18,492 bases of DNA from Tritrichomonas foetus (GCA_001839685.1 MLAK01000773.1:1-18492), one strand, 5' to 3'; positions 1-9,231 are shown, counted from the stretch's first letter. The notes: a model not told the origin generated them from the letters alone. Translations and numbers: made by a program.

Positions 1-37
1 GTTGGGATAAATTGAGCGAAGCGCAATTTATCACAAC
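1..37. repeat. Near-perfect hairpin with GC-rich loop at window edge
   Basis: Positions 1-14 and 24-37 are complementary over 14 bases with a single mismatch at position 5 (G against A). They enclose the 9-base loop AGCGAAGCG. The arms are AT-rich and the loop is GC-rich, unlike the surroundings. The structure touches the window edge, so it may be part of a larger repeat or the 3' end of an upstream element or gene. No function can be assigned from the sequence alone. Confidence 0.6.
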
Positions 38-288
38 TTATAGGTCTACTAAAGACACCAAAACACTGCATTCTCTCATGAAAAAGGATTTCTGCGAAAT
101 GAAGCAAAATAGTATAACAGAACTATTCGAATAAAAAAAAAACTGGTTTATATTATACTAAAACACTTGATAACGTATAAGGTGAAATTCCAATTTTGAG
201 ATGATGATCATCCCTTGATTTATTAGTCAGAAAACTCTTTTTCATTCAAAAAGATAAATCAAACTATTCAAATCTGACTCTTGTCAAG

Positions 289-680
289 TGGTTTGTATCA
301 AATGATTTTAATTAACACTTTTTTGAATAAAATTATATTTTTATATTCACTTTTTCCAAACATATAGAAATGTTTTTTTTGAATGTTATTTTTGAATTCT
401 TTTATTGATGATCTATGATGACTGTAGCTTTGTTATTTTATTAGTATGACAAAAATCAGATATGCAATTGCGTTTGAGTCTATTTCGGCTTGATTGAAAA
501 ATTGAGATTCTCGATATCATCTCTTAGTATACAAGTAATATTTAGACCGACAGTATTTACGATCTCCACGGGGAATCATGAAATAAATAAATATAATCTT
601 TCGAAAAAGTAATTTCAATTTCGAAATAATTTTGATGCTTTCAAAAAATATGGAGTATTCAAAAAATTTGATACAAACCA
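289..680. repeat. Pair of perfect 15-bp inverted repeats about 360 bp apart
   Basis: TGGTTTGTATCAAAT at 289-303 recurs exactly, in reverse complement, at 666-680. Outside the arms there is further partial similarity (CTGACT-like and CAGTCTGA-like words next to the two copies). The interior is AT-rich, with no reading frame. The arms could be termini of a small non-autonomous element or sites bound by a common factor. A chance match of 15 bases in AT-rich DNA is unlikely but not excluded. Confidence 0.45.
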
Positions 681-786
681 TCAGACTGGAGCAAAATTTG
701 GATAGTCTGTCTTTATATTCAGTAGTTTCCTATTAGTTTGGTAATTGTGAAGTTAAAGGTCAAATAAAGGCCAAAAGTAGAAAAAA

Positions 787-974
787 ACTTATATGTTTAT
801 GTGATATGAACTTTGCTGGTTTTGGGGTCACTTTAACATAGAGGAGGCGCAGTGAGTGAACATAGCGGAGGGATCGCAGTGAACTGGAGCTGTTGTCACG
901 CGCCAGTCCCTCCAACAATGACCGAATGAGTCGAAGGGGCCCGCAAAGTCACATCACATTTGCCAATTATAAGT
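787..974. mobile_element. Possible MITE-like element with a GC-rich core
   Basis: The sequence at 787-816 and the reverse complement of 943-974 align with a few mismatches and small gaps. They share ACTTATA at the outer end, then GTGAT-TGA and CTTTGC toward the inside. Between them lies a core of about 125 bp whose GC content is far above the flanks. The core contains GGAGGGA near 868 and TCCCTCC near 907-913, which can pair, and ACTGG pairing with CCAGT. No coding capacity is visible and no clear target-site duplication was found, so 'element' is an inference. A structured non-coding RNA is an alternative. Confidence 0.35.
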
Positions 975-1646
975 GTCAAAAAACGTTAAATCTCTTTTTT
1001 CAGACAATGCAACTATAATATATATCCAATAATATATTGTTAAGTATCTTGTGCACTTTTATTGTAATGTTTTAAAGCAACTCATTTCTTATCAAATTTG
1101 ACTCGTTCATGCGATGGAGAAAAAAGTTAGGCATTCTCTGATTTTTCTGGACTTGGTTCATTAAACCTACTATATTTATGCCATAACATGATTACAATTT
1201 TGATGTCATCAGTAATTAAGTGAACGTTTTAAAATGGGTGAATATAAGGCGAAAAGAAGGTCAAAAAATATTACGAAAAAAATGTCAGACACTTTTCAAT
1301 CGAATCGCATGACTTGATTGATATCAGCATAAAAAGCCTAATTAGAAACTCTTAATCACTAAAGTTAAAAACGGTTTTCATTCAATGTAGATAAAATCCA
1401 CGATCATTTTCATTTCACGAATTATTATTTGAATGAATCTCGATTGTCGATCACAACTTTTTAAATACATGTATCATATCATCGTAACTTTTTCTTCGAT
1501 TATTCTCCTCCTTTTTCAGTTAGTTTCAATAGTTGACAAATTCTTTCACATTTATTCGGAAAATATAGCAAAATTTATTCAAAATTTCATATCACATCAT
1601 GAACAAATAAAAAAGTTTCTTATCAAATTTATTCAAAAATCTTCAA

Positions 1647-2351
1647 ATGCAACTCCACGTTCGCGTCGTTGAAGCACTCGAAATTGCCAAGATGGACTTA
1701 AACAAGTCCGATCCATATTGCATCGTTTCAGTTCCTCAAGCAAATAGCTCCCAGCGCACCAAAGTCAAAGATAACTCCTTGACACCACGCTGGAACGAAG
1801 AATTCCATTTCACATTACCAAACCCAGCATCAGCTACACTTCATGTTGAAATGAAGGACAAAGATCTTGTAAAAGATGATAAAATGGCATCCCTTGACGT
1901 TCAACTTTGTTCAATTCCTGTCGGAATGGTTGTTGATAACTGGTACAATATGACACCTGCTTCAGGTGTCAAGAAAGGCGGCAGACTCCACTTAGTCATA
2001 CATATTGCTCCACAAGGTGCCCCAGCATTCATCATGCAACAGCCTGGTGCTTACACATATGGTGGAATGCCAATGCAGCCTGGAATGCAACCTTATCCAG
2101 GAGCTCCAATGCAACCAGGAATGCAACAATATCCAGGAGCTCCAATGCAACCAGGAATGCAGCCTTATCCAGGAGCTCCAATGCAACCGGGAATGCAACC
2201 AGGAATGTATCCTCAGCAACAAGGTTACCCAGGCGGAATGATGTCATTTGGTCCACCACCAAGACCACCTGGCATGAGTGATAAAGACTACAAGAAGCTT
2301 TGTAAGGCTCAAAAGAAGGCCATGAAGAAAATGATGAAGGGTAAGAAATAA
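1647..2351 (+). CDS. C2-domain protein with Pro/Met/Gln-rich repeats and Lys-rich tail
   Basis: This 234-residue protein begins with a single C2 domain (about residues 1-122), a fold that usually binds phospholipid in response to Ca2+. The expected acidic ligands are visible: D17 and D22 in the first loop (DLNKSDPY) and D71, D73 and D77/D78 in the third (KDKDLVKDD). The TPRWNEEF motif is typical of the family. Residues from about 125 to 205 are low complexity, with three 12-residue units of PGMQPYPGAPMQ type. The last 20 or so residues are Lys-rich (KKAMKKMMKGKK) and may add electrostatic membrane binding. There is no transmembrane segment or signal peptide. Proteins of this C2 plus Pro-rich design are common in trichomonads. 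The ATG chosen gives a complete C2 beta-strand 1 (MQLHVRVVEA). The likely role, Ca2+-dependent membrane association or trafficking, is inferred from the family. Confidence 0.88.
   Translation: MQLHVRVVEALEIAKMDLNKSDPYCIVSVPQANSSQRTKVKDNSLTPRWNEEFHFTLPNPASATLHVEMKDKDLVKDDKMASLDVQLCSIPVGMVVDNWYNMTPASGVKKGGRLHLVIHIAPQGAPAFIMQQPGAYTYGGMPMQPGMQPYPGAPMQPGMQQYPGAPMQPGMQPYPGAPMQPGMQPGMYPQQQGYPGGMMSFGPPPRPPGMSDKDYKKLCKAQKKAMKKMMKGKK
2079..2198 (+). repeat. 36-bp coding tandem repeat (three units plus a partial)
   Basis: Three 36-bp units at 2079-2114, 2115-2150 and 2151-2186 are followed by a 12-bp partial unit. They encode PGMQPYPGAPMQ-type peptides within the C2 protein. Units differ at a few synonymous sites and one Pro/Gln codon change (PY versus QY). 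The repeat lacks stops in several other frames, which creates spurious overlapping frames on both strands. Copy number is likely to vary between strains or paralogues. Confidence 0.9.
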
Positions 2352-2352
2352 A
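2349..2352 (+). terminator. UAAA polyadenylation signal overlapping the stop codon of the C2 gene
   Basis: The stop codon TAA is followed by A, giving TAAA, and then more A/T. In Trichomonas vaginalis a UAAA tetranucleotide that often includes the stop codon acts as the poly(A) signal. The same arrangement is seen at the HECT gene and at the PAS-like gene in this window. Confidence 0.5.
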
Positions 2353-2645
2353 TAATTATCTTCTTTTTCTATAACTTTCCATAAAATCATATTTTCTATT
2401 TCTTTTTTGTTATCTCTGCCTCAGAAAATCCTTCGTTGCTCCATTCGGTTTCAATTAGGGCTAAGCTACTAAAGTTTACATTAAATGTTTATATAACCAT
2501 ATGGATTTTATTCTCGGAACTCTCGAAATGATGTTCAATGATTTCATAGGAATGATGTTATTTGTCCGGCCAACATAACATTGAATTTTGCTTTTTCTCA
2601 AATCATTGGTTAATTGTGAGAAAATATGGCTGGCATAAATTCAAA

Positions 2646-5600
2646 ATGGCTCAGAAGCTTTTATTTCCATCATCTAGTATTTTTAATGATGCTGATGAGA
2701 TTGATTGTATTCACCAATGTGACATAGATCTTCGAACGAGATCAATACCATGCGAAGAAATTGAATCGTTATTATCCAACATTTTAGATTTTTTAGAAAC
2801 GCCAATAACTGAGAATTATCAATTTGATGTACTTTCGTTAGTATACGATTGCTTTTCAGTTTATCCCAACGAACTAATTAATTTATTCGAGAAATTCAGA
2901 GAACGCTCATTCAAAACGATTATGAATTTCAATGCATCAGTTTTCGCTTCAATTTCATTAAGTAATCATGGCGTATCAATTTTACCTGATTTCGTTCAAG
3001 AATCGCTGTCAACATTTCGCGAAAATATTAATTCTGAAAAAATTGTTTTAAACGGTCTTGAATTCACCGAAAAAGAATCTTTATTTGCAATTCATCACTT
3101 ACTTCGTGTTTTTCCTGTAACAACAGAAATTTTGACACCTTTCATTCCCAAACTTTTTGTGAAGAATCCGACCGATTTTCGCCTCGATTTGGTTGCACAC
3201 ATTGCTGCTTCAAATTTACTCGTATTGATTCCAGAAAAGTATTATATTACATTAGATGCTTATGTCAACTCTCCAAGTCCATCATTGGTTTTCACATGCT
3301 TAGTTCCATTTATTCCAAAGAGTTCATTTTTCAAAATAGCTCCATCACTTGAAACGTATTTGATTTCACTTGGATATCCAGCAATGTCGCTGGTTTTCCT
3401 TAAAAAGTGCTATGAAACAGATTTCAAAGACTTCAAAGATTTTCAAAGTTTATTTAATACAATTGACGTAAAAAATCTCGATCAAAACATTTTAGATTTC
3501 ACTGATAATTTTGAATTCACTTTTTCAGATAAACAAGCCGAAAACTTAACTAATTTCGACAACTCTACCTTTTTCTTAAAAACACTCCCTGAGCCACAGA
3601 AATATTTAAGTGATCAACAAATTGAAGCATTTTTCGAATCTTGTGAAGATCCAAATATATTACGAAGAGTTTTGAAGCCTCTTTTTTCACATCCATTATT
3701 AATGAAAGCCGAAAATTGGGCGAAATTTATAAAGTTGGCTGATCCAAAAGATTTTGCGACAATTGGGAAATGTTTTGTCACTAATGCAATTGATATTGGT
3801 GATTCTACAATCAATTTATTATTATATGTTAATCTTGATAACAAAGTTTGTGACTTTTTAAGACTTTCTTTAAATATGGATCATCGTGATTTGTTCTTAG
3901 CTTCACCACGTTTGAATGAATTATTAAGCACGATTCATTTTCAACCGTCTTTTTCATTTTGGAGGCTTTTTTCGAAGTCCCGCTGTTTAATTTCGTATGT
4001 TGTTGCACAAAACTTTAGATGCCCTTATGTTATGTATGGTTTAGTTACTGCAACATCATTTACAAAATTAGATCCATTTTTCCAAACTATTTACATTGAA
4101 CCACAAACGCCGGAATCACTTAAAAAAGTTGAAGACTATTGCAACAAAACCTGTATTAATAAAACAGCGTTATTTACATCAATTAATGGAGGACCTGCTG
4201 AACTTTCATTAATGGCTGCAGGTCATTATTACGGTACTAGAATAGCCTATCATCAAGCAAGAACACAAATTGAAGGTATTGATGTTTCCAATATTTTGCA
4301 CTTCTCTGTTGTTGCGTCAATGACCTATAAAGTTACATGCAAACTCCACGCATCTCCTGTCTTTATGGAAATTTATTCAGATCCAGTAAGATATTCATTA
4401 ACTTGTGAAGCCCTTAAAACTGCATCCAAAGATTTGAAATTAAATTACTTTGATCATATTCTTACAGCAATGCCAACTTTATATTTATTCAATACATTTA
4501 CATCTAAACTAAGGCCGATTGTTCTTGATGTTTTCAAGTCCAAAGAATATGATGAAAAGCAAATGGTTATGTTTTTGAACCATCTTTCCAATTCTACTGC
4601 CTCACCTACAGTCACTTTAAGAAGATCATTAATTAAAGATCCATCTTTTATTTCTGTTGCTACAAATGAACCAACGAAAGCAACATTAACTGCTGTAAGA
4701 GAAGAAGAACATGCATTTTGGTCTGAAATTGCAGAAGAGGCTTTTGATCTCCTTTCTAATTATGATTATCAAAATGATTATCCTCTTAATTTCCATTGTG
4801 ATTGTATAAAACATACAAATATTGTGTGTGATAGACTTTATAATCATCCAACTGCACCATTAGTTAAATTTATTCAAGATATTGCCATTTCGACACCAAA
4901 ATTTGAAATTGATGATCCACATCTAATTTATGATGTTCTTGAAGAACAAGTCCAAAAAGAAAACTGGCCAGTATGTGAATCAATCATTCACTTTTTATGT
5001 AAAATTGAAAAAACTGATGGTCTTCAGAAATATTTCGATCGAAATGTTCCTTTGTTAAATTTAGCATTAACTCATGTATTTAAACCAAATTGTAATGCAT
5101 CAATGTTTAGTGCAATTTCTGTTGATTTCGTAATCGGTGTTATGACTTCGAAAGTTCGTCTTCTTGATACAAAAGTTCGTGTTTTCCTTACCCGAGTTTT
5201 AAATGATGATGATACACTTCTACAGTATTATATAAGATCGCTGAAACAAATTCAAAGGGGCTTTTGTGTCATGACACAAACAATTGCTGCTATGTATTGG
5301 GATGAAGTTTGTAGAGATCCTGAAATTATTGGAAAAGCAATTCATTCTGTTTATGCATCCCCTGTTGATCAGCCATCGATTCTTATCGCACGACCAAAAG
5401 TATTAGAAAACAATCCACCATCAAAGTTTGCAATTGAAATCATGCAAAAAATGATGGAAAATGCATTTGAAGAAGACAAAACCAGAATTTTATGTTGGGC
5501 AACTTATTTAGTTCAATCTCATGGATTTCTCCTTGAAGGATTTGATCATATTAAATCATTTGAAAAAATGATGGGGGTATTATCTAACTTTGGACATTCA

Positions 5601-8600
5601 AAGAATGAAGGCACTTTTCGCGCATCTTTAACAACACTTGCACTTTTGTATAATTATATATCTATTCCATCAATTGCTGATACATTCTTTGAATGGTTCT
5701 TTGCATTTAGAAATGAATTCAATGCAAATCAAATCTACGCTTTCTTATTGATTTTAAGAGCATTTTTAAGTGTTGATGCTGTTAAAACTGTAATGGCTGC
5801 TGTTTTAGTTCGTTATGACTTTTTAAGCTTTGTTCCAAGCCAATGCAATGCAATCCAATATTCCATTGTGACTGAATTATTCATGTCTGCTTTAGATAAA
5901 GCAATTGGCCCAGATTTCTACACTTTTGATGCTATTTCTTGTTGTAATTCGCCATTTGTGACTGCTTTTGATGATTCCCCAATTCTTCAAAGATATTTAA
6001 TGCAGTCTAATCCATTAAACTTTATTTTGTCACAACTTTCTGAAGATGACCAAGCATTTGTAACAACAATCATTCGAGATCGATTCTTTAAGCGTGAATC
6101 CGAAGTTGCTGATGGTCGTACCCTTGAAAAAATTCTTTCCAAATATCCACATGATGAAAATGTTTTCATTCCTGAATGGGCATCAAAAGTTGCATTTGAT
6201 AACCTTCCTGAAGTTAAAATTTCCACGATTTTGCATCATAGAGTACCAAAACTACCAACTGAAATAACACCTACTATGCAAAGATATTTGGCAACGAAAC
6301 CAAATTGGGTTTCTGCGTGGATTAAGAATCCTTCAACACTGCTGTTACTTCCAATTCATTATAAATTCATTTATGAAACTATTGAAGAAATACAAAAAAT
6401 TGAAAAGAAAGAGCTTCAAATTGATTTCCATCGAATATCAAGACACGATTTTCCTTTGCCTGTTATTCAACCAAATGATATTGAGCTTGATTTCACCAAA
6501 GCTCGAAATCGACTTCCACGTACCCAATTTGTAATTCCTCCTGCAGAAAAGGAAGAATTTGTTCCAACATTATTAGAATTAAATGAAAATGAAAAAGAAA
6601 GCTTCATTCCATTCAATCTTACAAATCATGAAAAAATTGAAAATAATAATATCTACGTTGAAATTCAAACAAGAATACCTGGAGAAATGATTCAAGATAC
6701 TTTCTTATCGAATCAATTGTTTGAATCCTTGGTCTCAATTGCTTCCTTTGGTGATCTTTCTCCAGAATTTTCCAAACTTTTGGTTACAATTGGAAATAGA
6801 CCAGCCGCATTAAATTCCATCCTTTCTCATGTGAATAACAACTTATGTGGAATTTCAAATGGTCGTTTAATTTCTATTGCAAGAATATTGGCTGGACTTT
6901 CAAAATGTTCAACATTTTCTTCTTCATTTGATTTCAATTTATCGAAACCATTCCAAAAAACAATTTGTTCACCACAGTTTCGCCTTTCAACTGTTCTTTT
7001 TAATGTAGTTTCTTCTATTTTTGGTAATCTTTCTTCCAGTTTGCCAGATCGATCAATCCAGGTGATTAAACAAATGCTTTTGAGTGGTGGAAACAGCTTC
7101 ACTGCAGCACTTGTCCCATATTCCAAACTTGGATCTGATCAAAAGAAAGGATTGCAATCTTCAATTGAGGTTGCTTGTGATCTTTCATTAAATTCATCAA
7201 TTGAAAGAGAAGTTGATACAGTTGATTTAATGGCTTATTTGAATGCAGTTCCTGAGTTCATGACAAATAAAAAACCAAAGCTTTTAATCATCTTAAATAA
7301 ACTTCTTGAACGATATGATCCTAATAATAACCAAGTAATCAATAGATTATTCAATATCGTTCAACCTAAGTCTGAAGAAATGGCATTCACTACAAGGCAA
7401 GAAGGTTCAGATGTTCCACAAGAAGTGAAAGAAAGAAATCCAGAATTTTGGCAAACAGTTATTAAGAATTCTTCAATTCTTTGTAAATTAATTTCAAATG
7501 ATAGAAGCTTAATTAATGGTCCATTGGCATTTTTGAAGACATTTCCATCACTTCTTGATTTCCCACTTCGTTTATCACTCTTTAATACAAGTGGAAAAGC
7601 GAAACTAAGTAATCGTGCAATCACTATTAAAGTCCATCGTGATAATATCATTCAAGACAGTTACCAAAAGATTAGTCTTATTTCACGTGATACTTTCTTA
7701 GGTGAAATTAATATTAACTTCATTGGCGAAAATGGTGTTGATCTTGGTGGCCTTCGAAAAGATTGGTACACATCTTTAATTCGTGCATTATTTAATCCTG
7801 AATATGCACTTTTCACCAAAGAAAGAGCACCGAATCCATCAAGTAATGTAAATCCTGAACATCTTCTATATTTCTTTTTCACTGGAAAAATGATTGCACG
7901 AGCAATTCTGGATAATGTCAACGTCGATTGTCATCTTCCAACTGTTTTATGCAAGGAAATTCTTGGTGTTAAAACTACACTTCGTGATTTAGAAGCACTT
8001 GATCCAGAACTCTTTAGATCATTTCAATGGATGCTAAATAATGATGTTACTGATCTTGATATGAGATATACTGCAGGTGTTGACATTTTAGGTGTCCATA
8101 AAGAAATCCCATTGATTGATGATGGTGAAAATGTTGTTGTGACAAATGAAAATAAAGAAAAGTTTGTCGAACTTACAGTTAGGCATATACTTGTTGGACA
8201 GACAAGAGAACAAACAGATGCTTTTGTGAAAGGTTTTCACAGTCTCATTACGAAAAGTGAATTAAGAATGTTTAGCCCAAGTGAACTTGATTTAATCATT
8301 TGTGGTATTCCAACTGTCGATGTTCGTGATATGCGAAAGTTCTGTAAATATGAATATCCATTCAAGCAAGATCATCCAGTTGTTCAACGTTTCTTTGCAG
8401 TAATTAGACACTGGAATCGTGAAGATCTTGCTAAATTGCTTCTTTTCGTGACTGGTTCATCACAAGTTCCAATTGGTGGGTTCAAGACTTTCATGGATGA
8501 AGGATCACCTTTCACACTTGCCCCAGGTGGAGATCACACAAGACTTCCAGCTGCACATACATGTACAAATACACTTGACCTTCCTGACTACAGAAGTGAG

Positions 8601-8663
8601 AAAGAAATGAATGAAAAGCTTCTTTTCTCTGTGAACGAATGTAATTCATTTGGATTCCAGTAA
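2646..8663 (+). CDS. Large HECT-type E3 ubiquitin-protein ligase
   Basis: The ATG-initiated protein (MAQKLLFP...) has 2005 residues. The open frame extends 28 codons upstream to a TTG at 2562, but no ATG lies there. A HECT domain occupies about residues 1653-2005: the N-lobe carries NGVDLGGLRKDWY and the C-lobe LPAAHTCTNTLDLP, with catalytic Cys1973 (codon 8562-8564) accepting ubiquitin from an E2. The chain ends FGFQ, keeping the Phe at position -4 needed for ligase activity in this family. The remaining 1650 or so residues are mostly predicted-helical, solenoid-like sequence without a recognised motif (no UBA, WW, C2 or RCC1). This is the arrangement of very large HECT ligases such as the HUWE1/Tom1 class, but orthology is not shown. 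Substrate is unknown. The frame is unbroken and lacks introns. The protein is probably cytoplasmic or nuclear, with no membrane segment. Confidence 0.93.
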   Translation: MAQKLLFPSSSIFNDADEIDCIHQCDIDLRTRSIPCEEIESLLSNILDFLETPITENYQFDVLSLVYDCFSVYPNELINLFEKFRERSFKTIMNFNASVFASISLSNHGVSILPDFVQESLSTFRENINSEKIVLNGLEFTEKESLFAIHHLLRVFPVTTEILTPFIPKLFVKNPTDFRLDLVAHIAASNLLVLIPEKYYITLDAYVNSPSPSLVFTCLVPFIPKSSFFKIAPSLETYLISLGYPAMSLVFLKKCYETDFKDFKDFQSLFNTIDVKNLDQNILDFTDNFEFTFSDKQAENLTNFDNSTFFLKTLPEPQKYLSDQQIEAFFESCEDPNILRRVLKPLFSHPLLMKAENWAKFIKLADPKDFATIGKCFVTNAIDIGDSTINLLLYVNLDNKVCDFLRLSLNMDHRDLFLASPRLNELLSTIHFQPSFSFWRLFSKSRCLISYVVAQNFRCPYVMYGLVTATSFTKLDPFFQTIYIEPQTPESLKKVEDYCNKTCINKTALFTSINGGPAELSLMAAGHYYGTRIAYHQARTQIEGIDVSNILHFSVVASMTYKVTCKLHASPVFMEIYSDPVRYSLTCEALKTASKDLKLNYFDHILTAMPTLYLFNTFTSKLRPIVLDVFKSKEYDEKQMVMFLNHLSNSTASPTVTLRRSLIKDPSFISVATNEPTKATLTAVREEEHAFWSEIAEEAFDLLSNYDYQNDYPLNFHCDCIKHTNIVCDRLYNHPTAPLVKFIQDIAISTPKFEIDDPHLIYDVLEEQVQKENWPVCESIIHFLCKIEKTDGLQKYFDRNVPLLNLALTHVFKPNCNASMFSAISVDFVIGVMTSKVRLLDTKVRVFLTRVLNDDDTLLQYYIRSLKQIQRGFCVMTQTIAAMYWDEVCRDPEIIGKAIHSVYASPVDQPSILIARPKVLENNPPSKFAIEIMQKMMENAFEEDKTRILCWATYLVQSHGFLLEGFDHIKSFEKMMGVLSNFGHSKNEGTFRASLTTLALLYNYISIPSIADTFFEWFFAFRNEFNANQIYAFLLILRAFLSVDAVKTVMAAVLVRYDFLSFVPSQCNAIQYSIVTELFMSALDKAIGPDFYTFDAISCCNSPFVTAFDDSPILQRYLMQSNPLNFILSQLSEDDQAFVTTIIRDRFFKRESEVADGRTLEKILSKYPHDENVFIPEWASKVAFDNLPEVKISTILHHRVPKLPTEITPTMQRYLATKPNWVSAWIKNPSTLLLLPIHYKFIYETIEEIQKIEKKELQIDFHRISRHDFPLPVIQPNDIELDFTKARNRLPRTQFVIPPAEKEEFVPTLLELNENEKESFIPFNLTNHEKIENNNIYVEIQTRIPGEMIQDTFLSNQLFESLVSIASFGDLSPEFSKLLVTIGNRPAALNSILSHVNNNLCGISNGRLISIARILAGLSKCSTFSSSFDFNLSKPFQKTICSPQFRLSTVLFNVVSSIFGNLSSSLPDRSIQVIKQMLLSGGNSFTAALVPYSKLGSDQKKGLQSSIEVACDLSLNSSIEREVDTVDLMAYLNAVPEFMTNKKPKLLIILNKLLERYDPNNNQVINRLFNIVQPKSEEMAFTTRQEGSDVPQEVKERNPEFWQTVIKNSSILCKLISNDRSLINGPLAFLKTFPSLLDFPLRLSLFNTSGKAKLSNRAITIKVHRDNIIQDSYQKISLISRDTFLGEININFIGENGVDLGGLRKDWYTSLIRALFNPEYALFTKERAPNPSSNVNPEHLLYFFFTGKMIARAILDNVNVDCHLPTVLCKEILGVKTTLRDLEALDPELFRSFQWMLNNDVTDLDMRYTAGVDILGVHKEIPLIDDGENVVVTNENKEKFVELTVRHILVGQTREQTDAFVKGFHSLITKSELRMFSPSELDLIICGIPTVDVRDMRKFCKYEYPFKQDHPVVQRFFAVIRHWNREDLAKLLLFVTGSSQVPIGGFKTFMDEGSPFTLAPGGDHTRLPAAHTCTNTLDLPDYRSEKEMNEKLLFSVNECNSFGFQ

Positions 8664-8664
8664 A
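8661..8664 (+). terminator. UAAA polyadenylation signal overlapping the HECT stop codon
   Basis: The stop TAA plus the next base forms TAAA, in the sequence CAGTAAAGAATTAAAT. A second TAAA occurs a few bases later, and CAGTAAAGAATTAA is repeated near 8696-8708. This fits the trichomonad poly(A) signal that overlaps the stop codon. Confidence 0.5.
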
Positions 8665-8764
8665 GAATTAAATATTGTTTGTTTTTATTTTAAACAGTAA
8701 AGAATTAATATGATATATTCTGATTTTATGTATTTATTAATGTTAAATAGTATTGTACTCTATT

Positions 8765-8768
<4 letters not shown>

Positions 8769-8842
<74 letters not shown>

Positions 8843-8857
8843 CCTCTCTCTCTCTCT
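8769..8857. repeat. 74-nt poly(T) tract followed by (CT)7
   Basis: Positions 8769-8842 are an uninterrupted run of 74 T, then one C, then seven CT dinucleotides at 8844-8857. It lies about 100 bp past the HECT stop codon. On the minus strand it reads as an A tract, so it could be the A-tail of a retroposed sequence inserted in that orientation or simply a slippage-prone homopolymer. Its exact length in an assembly should be treated with caution. Confidence 0.9.
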
Positions 8858-8973
8858 TACTTTTTCAACAATTCATTTACAAAATTTAGATTATACTGAT
8901 ACTAATAAATAAAAAAAGGAAAAAAGGAAAAAATGAAGATAAAAAGGGAAATATTAAAAAATATATTTATTAT

Positions 8974-9231
8974 TTAAGACTTTTTGGGAGTTTTCAAGAT
9001 TTTTTCAATTTTCTTTTTAACATTTTCACCATCTTTAGAATAAGCAAAACCAATCAAAATCATTGGAGTAAGAATTTCAATATTGATAACATTTCTTTGA
9101 AAAACTTTTACTGAATTCCATTCTACAGATTTAAGAGCTTTTATTACTTTGTTATAAGTAGCATCAATTGTAATATAATACTCATTTTTAGGTTTAAAAG
9201 ATGTATTCCCTTTATAAATGAGCGACCGACT
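8974..9231 (-). pseudogene. Truncated open stretch, possible C-terminal gene remnant
   Basis: On the minus strand 85 codons are open between two in-frame TAA codons (9232-9234 upstream and 8974-8976 at the end), with only one internal ATG, close to the 3' end. The encoded peptide has a protein-like make-up: FKPKNEYYITIDATYN, a hydrophobic patch ILTPMILIGFAYS, then a Lys-rich end KKKIEKILKTPKKS. In DNA this AT-rich such a length is unlikely by chance (roughly 1 in several thousand per start point by my estimate). No family is recognised. It may be the 3' part of a decayed gene whose 5' part is the open stretch at 9397-9642. Confidence 0.3.

Larger units (their letters stand above)
1..1646. other. 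Intergenic region upstream of the C2 gene
   Basis: This stretch of about 1.6 kb is very AT-rich and contains no convincing gene on either strand. It holds a hairpin at the left edge, a widely separated pair of 15-bp inverted repeats, and a short GC-rich island bounded by imperfect inverted repeats; each has its own entry. No tRNA- or rRNA-like sequence was seen. The last 250 bases must contain the promoter of the C2 gene. A TCAYWW-like initiator cannot be assigned with confidence there: TCATAT and TCACAT occur 50-60 bases upstream of the ATG. Transcripts starting there would contain an upstream ATG (1599-1601) closed by TAA after three codons. Confidence 0.6.

Noticed and set aside
840..945. 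tRNA gene in the GC-rich island
   Set aside because: No GGTTCRANNCC T-arm motif or cloverleaf could be found.
1608..1617. Copy of box B (TAAAAAAGTT) upstream of the C2 gene
   Set aside because: Box A is absent at the required distance, and A-run words of this kind are expected by chance in such AT-rich DNA.
1433..1672. 79-residue hydrophobic frame upstream of and overlapping the C2 gene
   Set aside because: It overlaps the C2 start in another frame, lies in T-rich leader DNA that favours Phe/Ile codons, and ends in an implausible Arg-rich tail within the C2 coding sequence.
1992..2268. Three overlapping frames over the C2 repeat, on both strands
   Set aside because: They arise because the 36-bp repeat is free of stops in other frames; they have repeat-derived composition only.
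2562..2645. 28-codon N-terminal extension of the HECT frame from TTG
   Set aside because: There is no ATG, and a eukaryotic gene is expected to start at the ATG at 2646.
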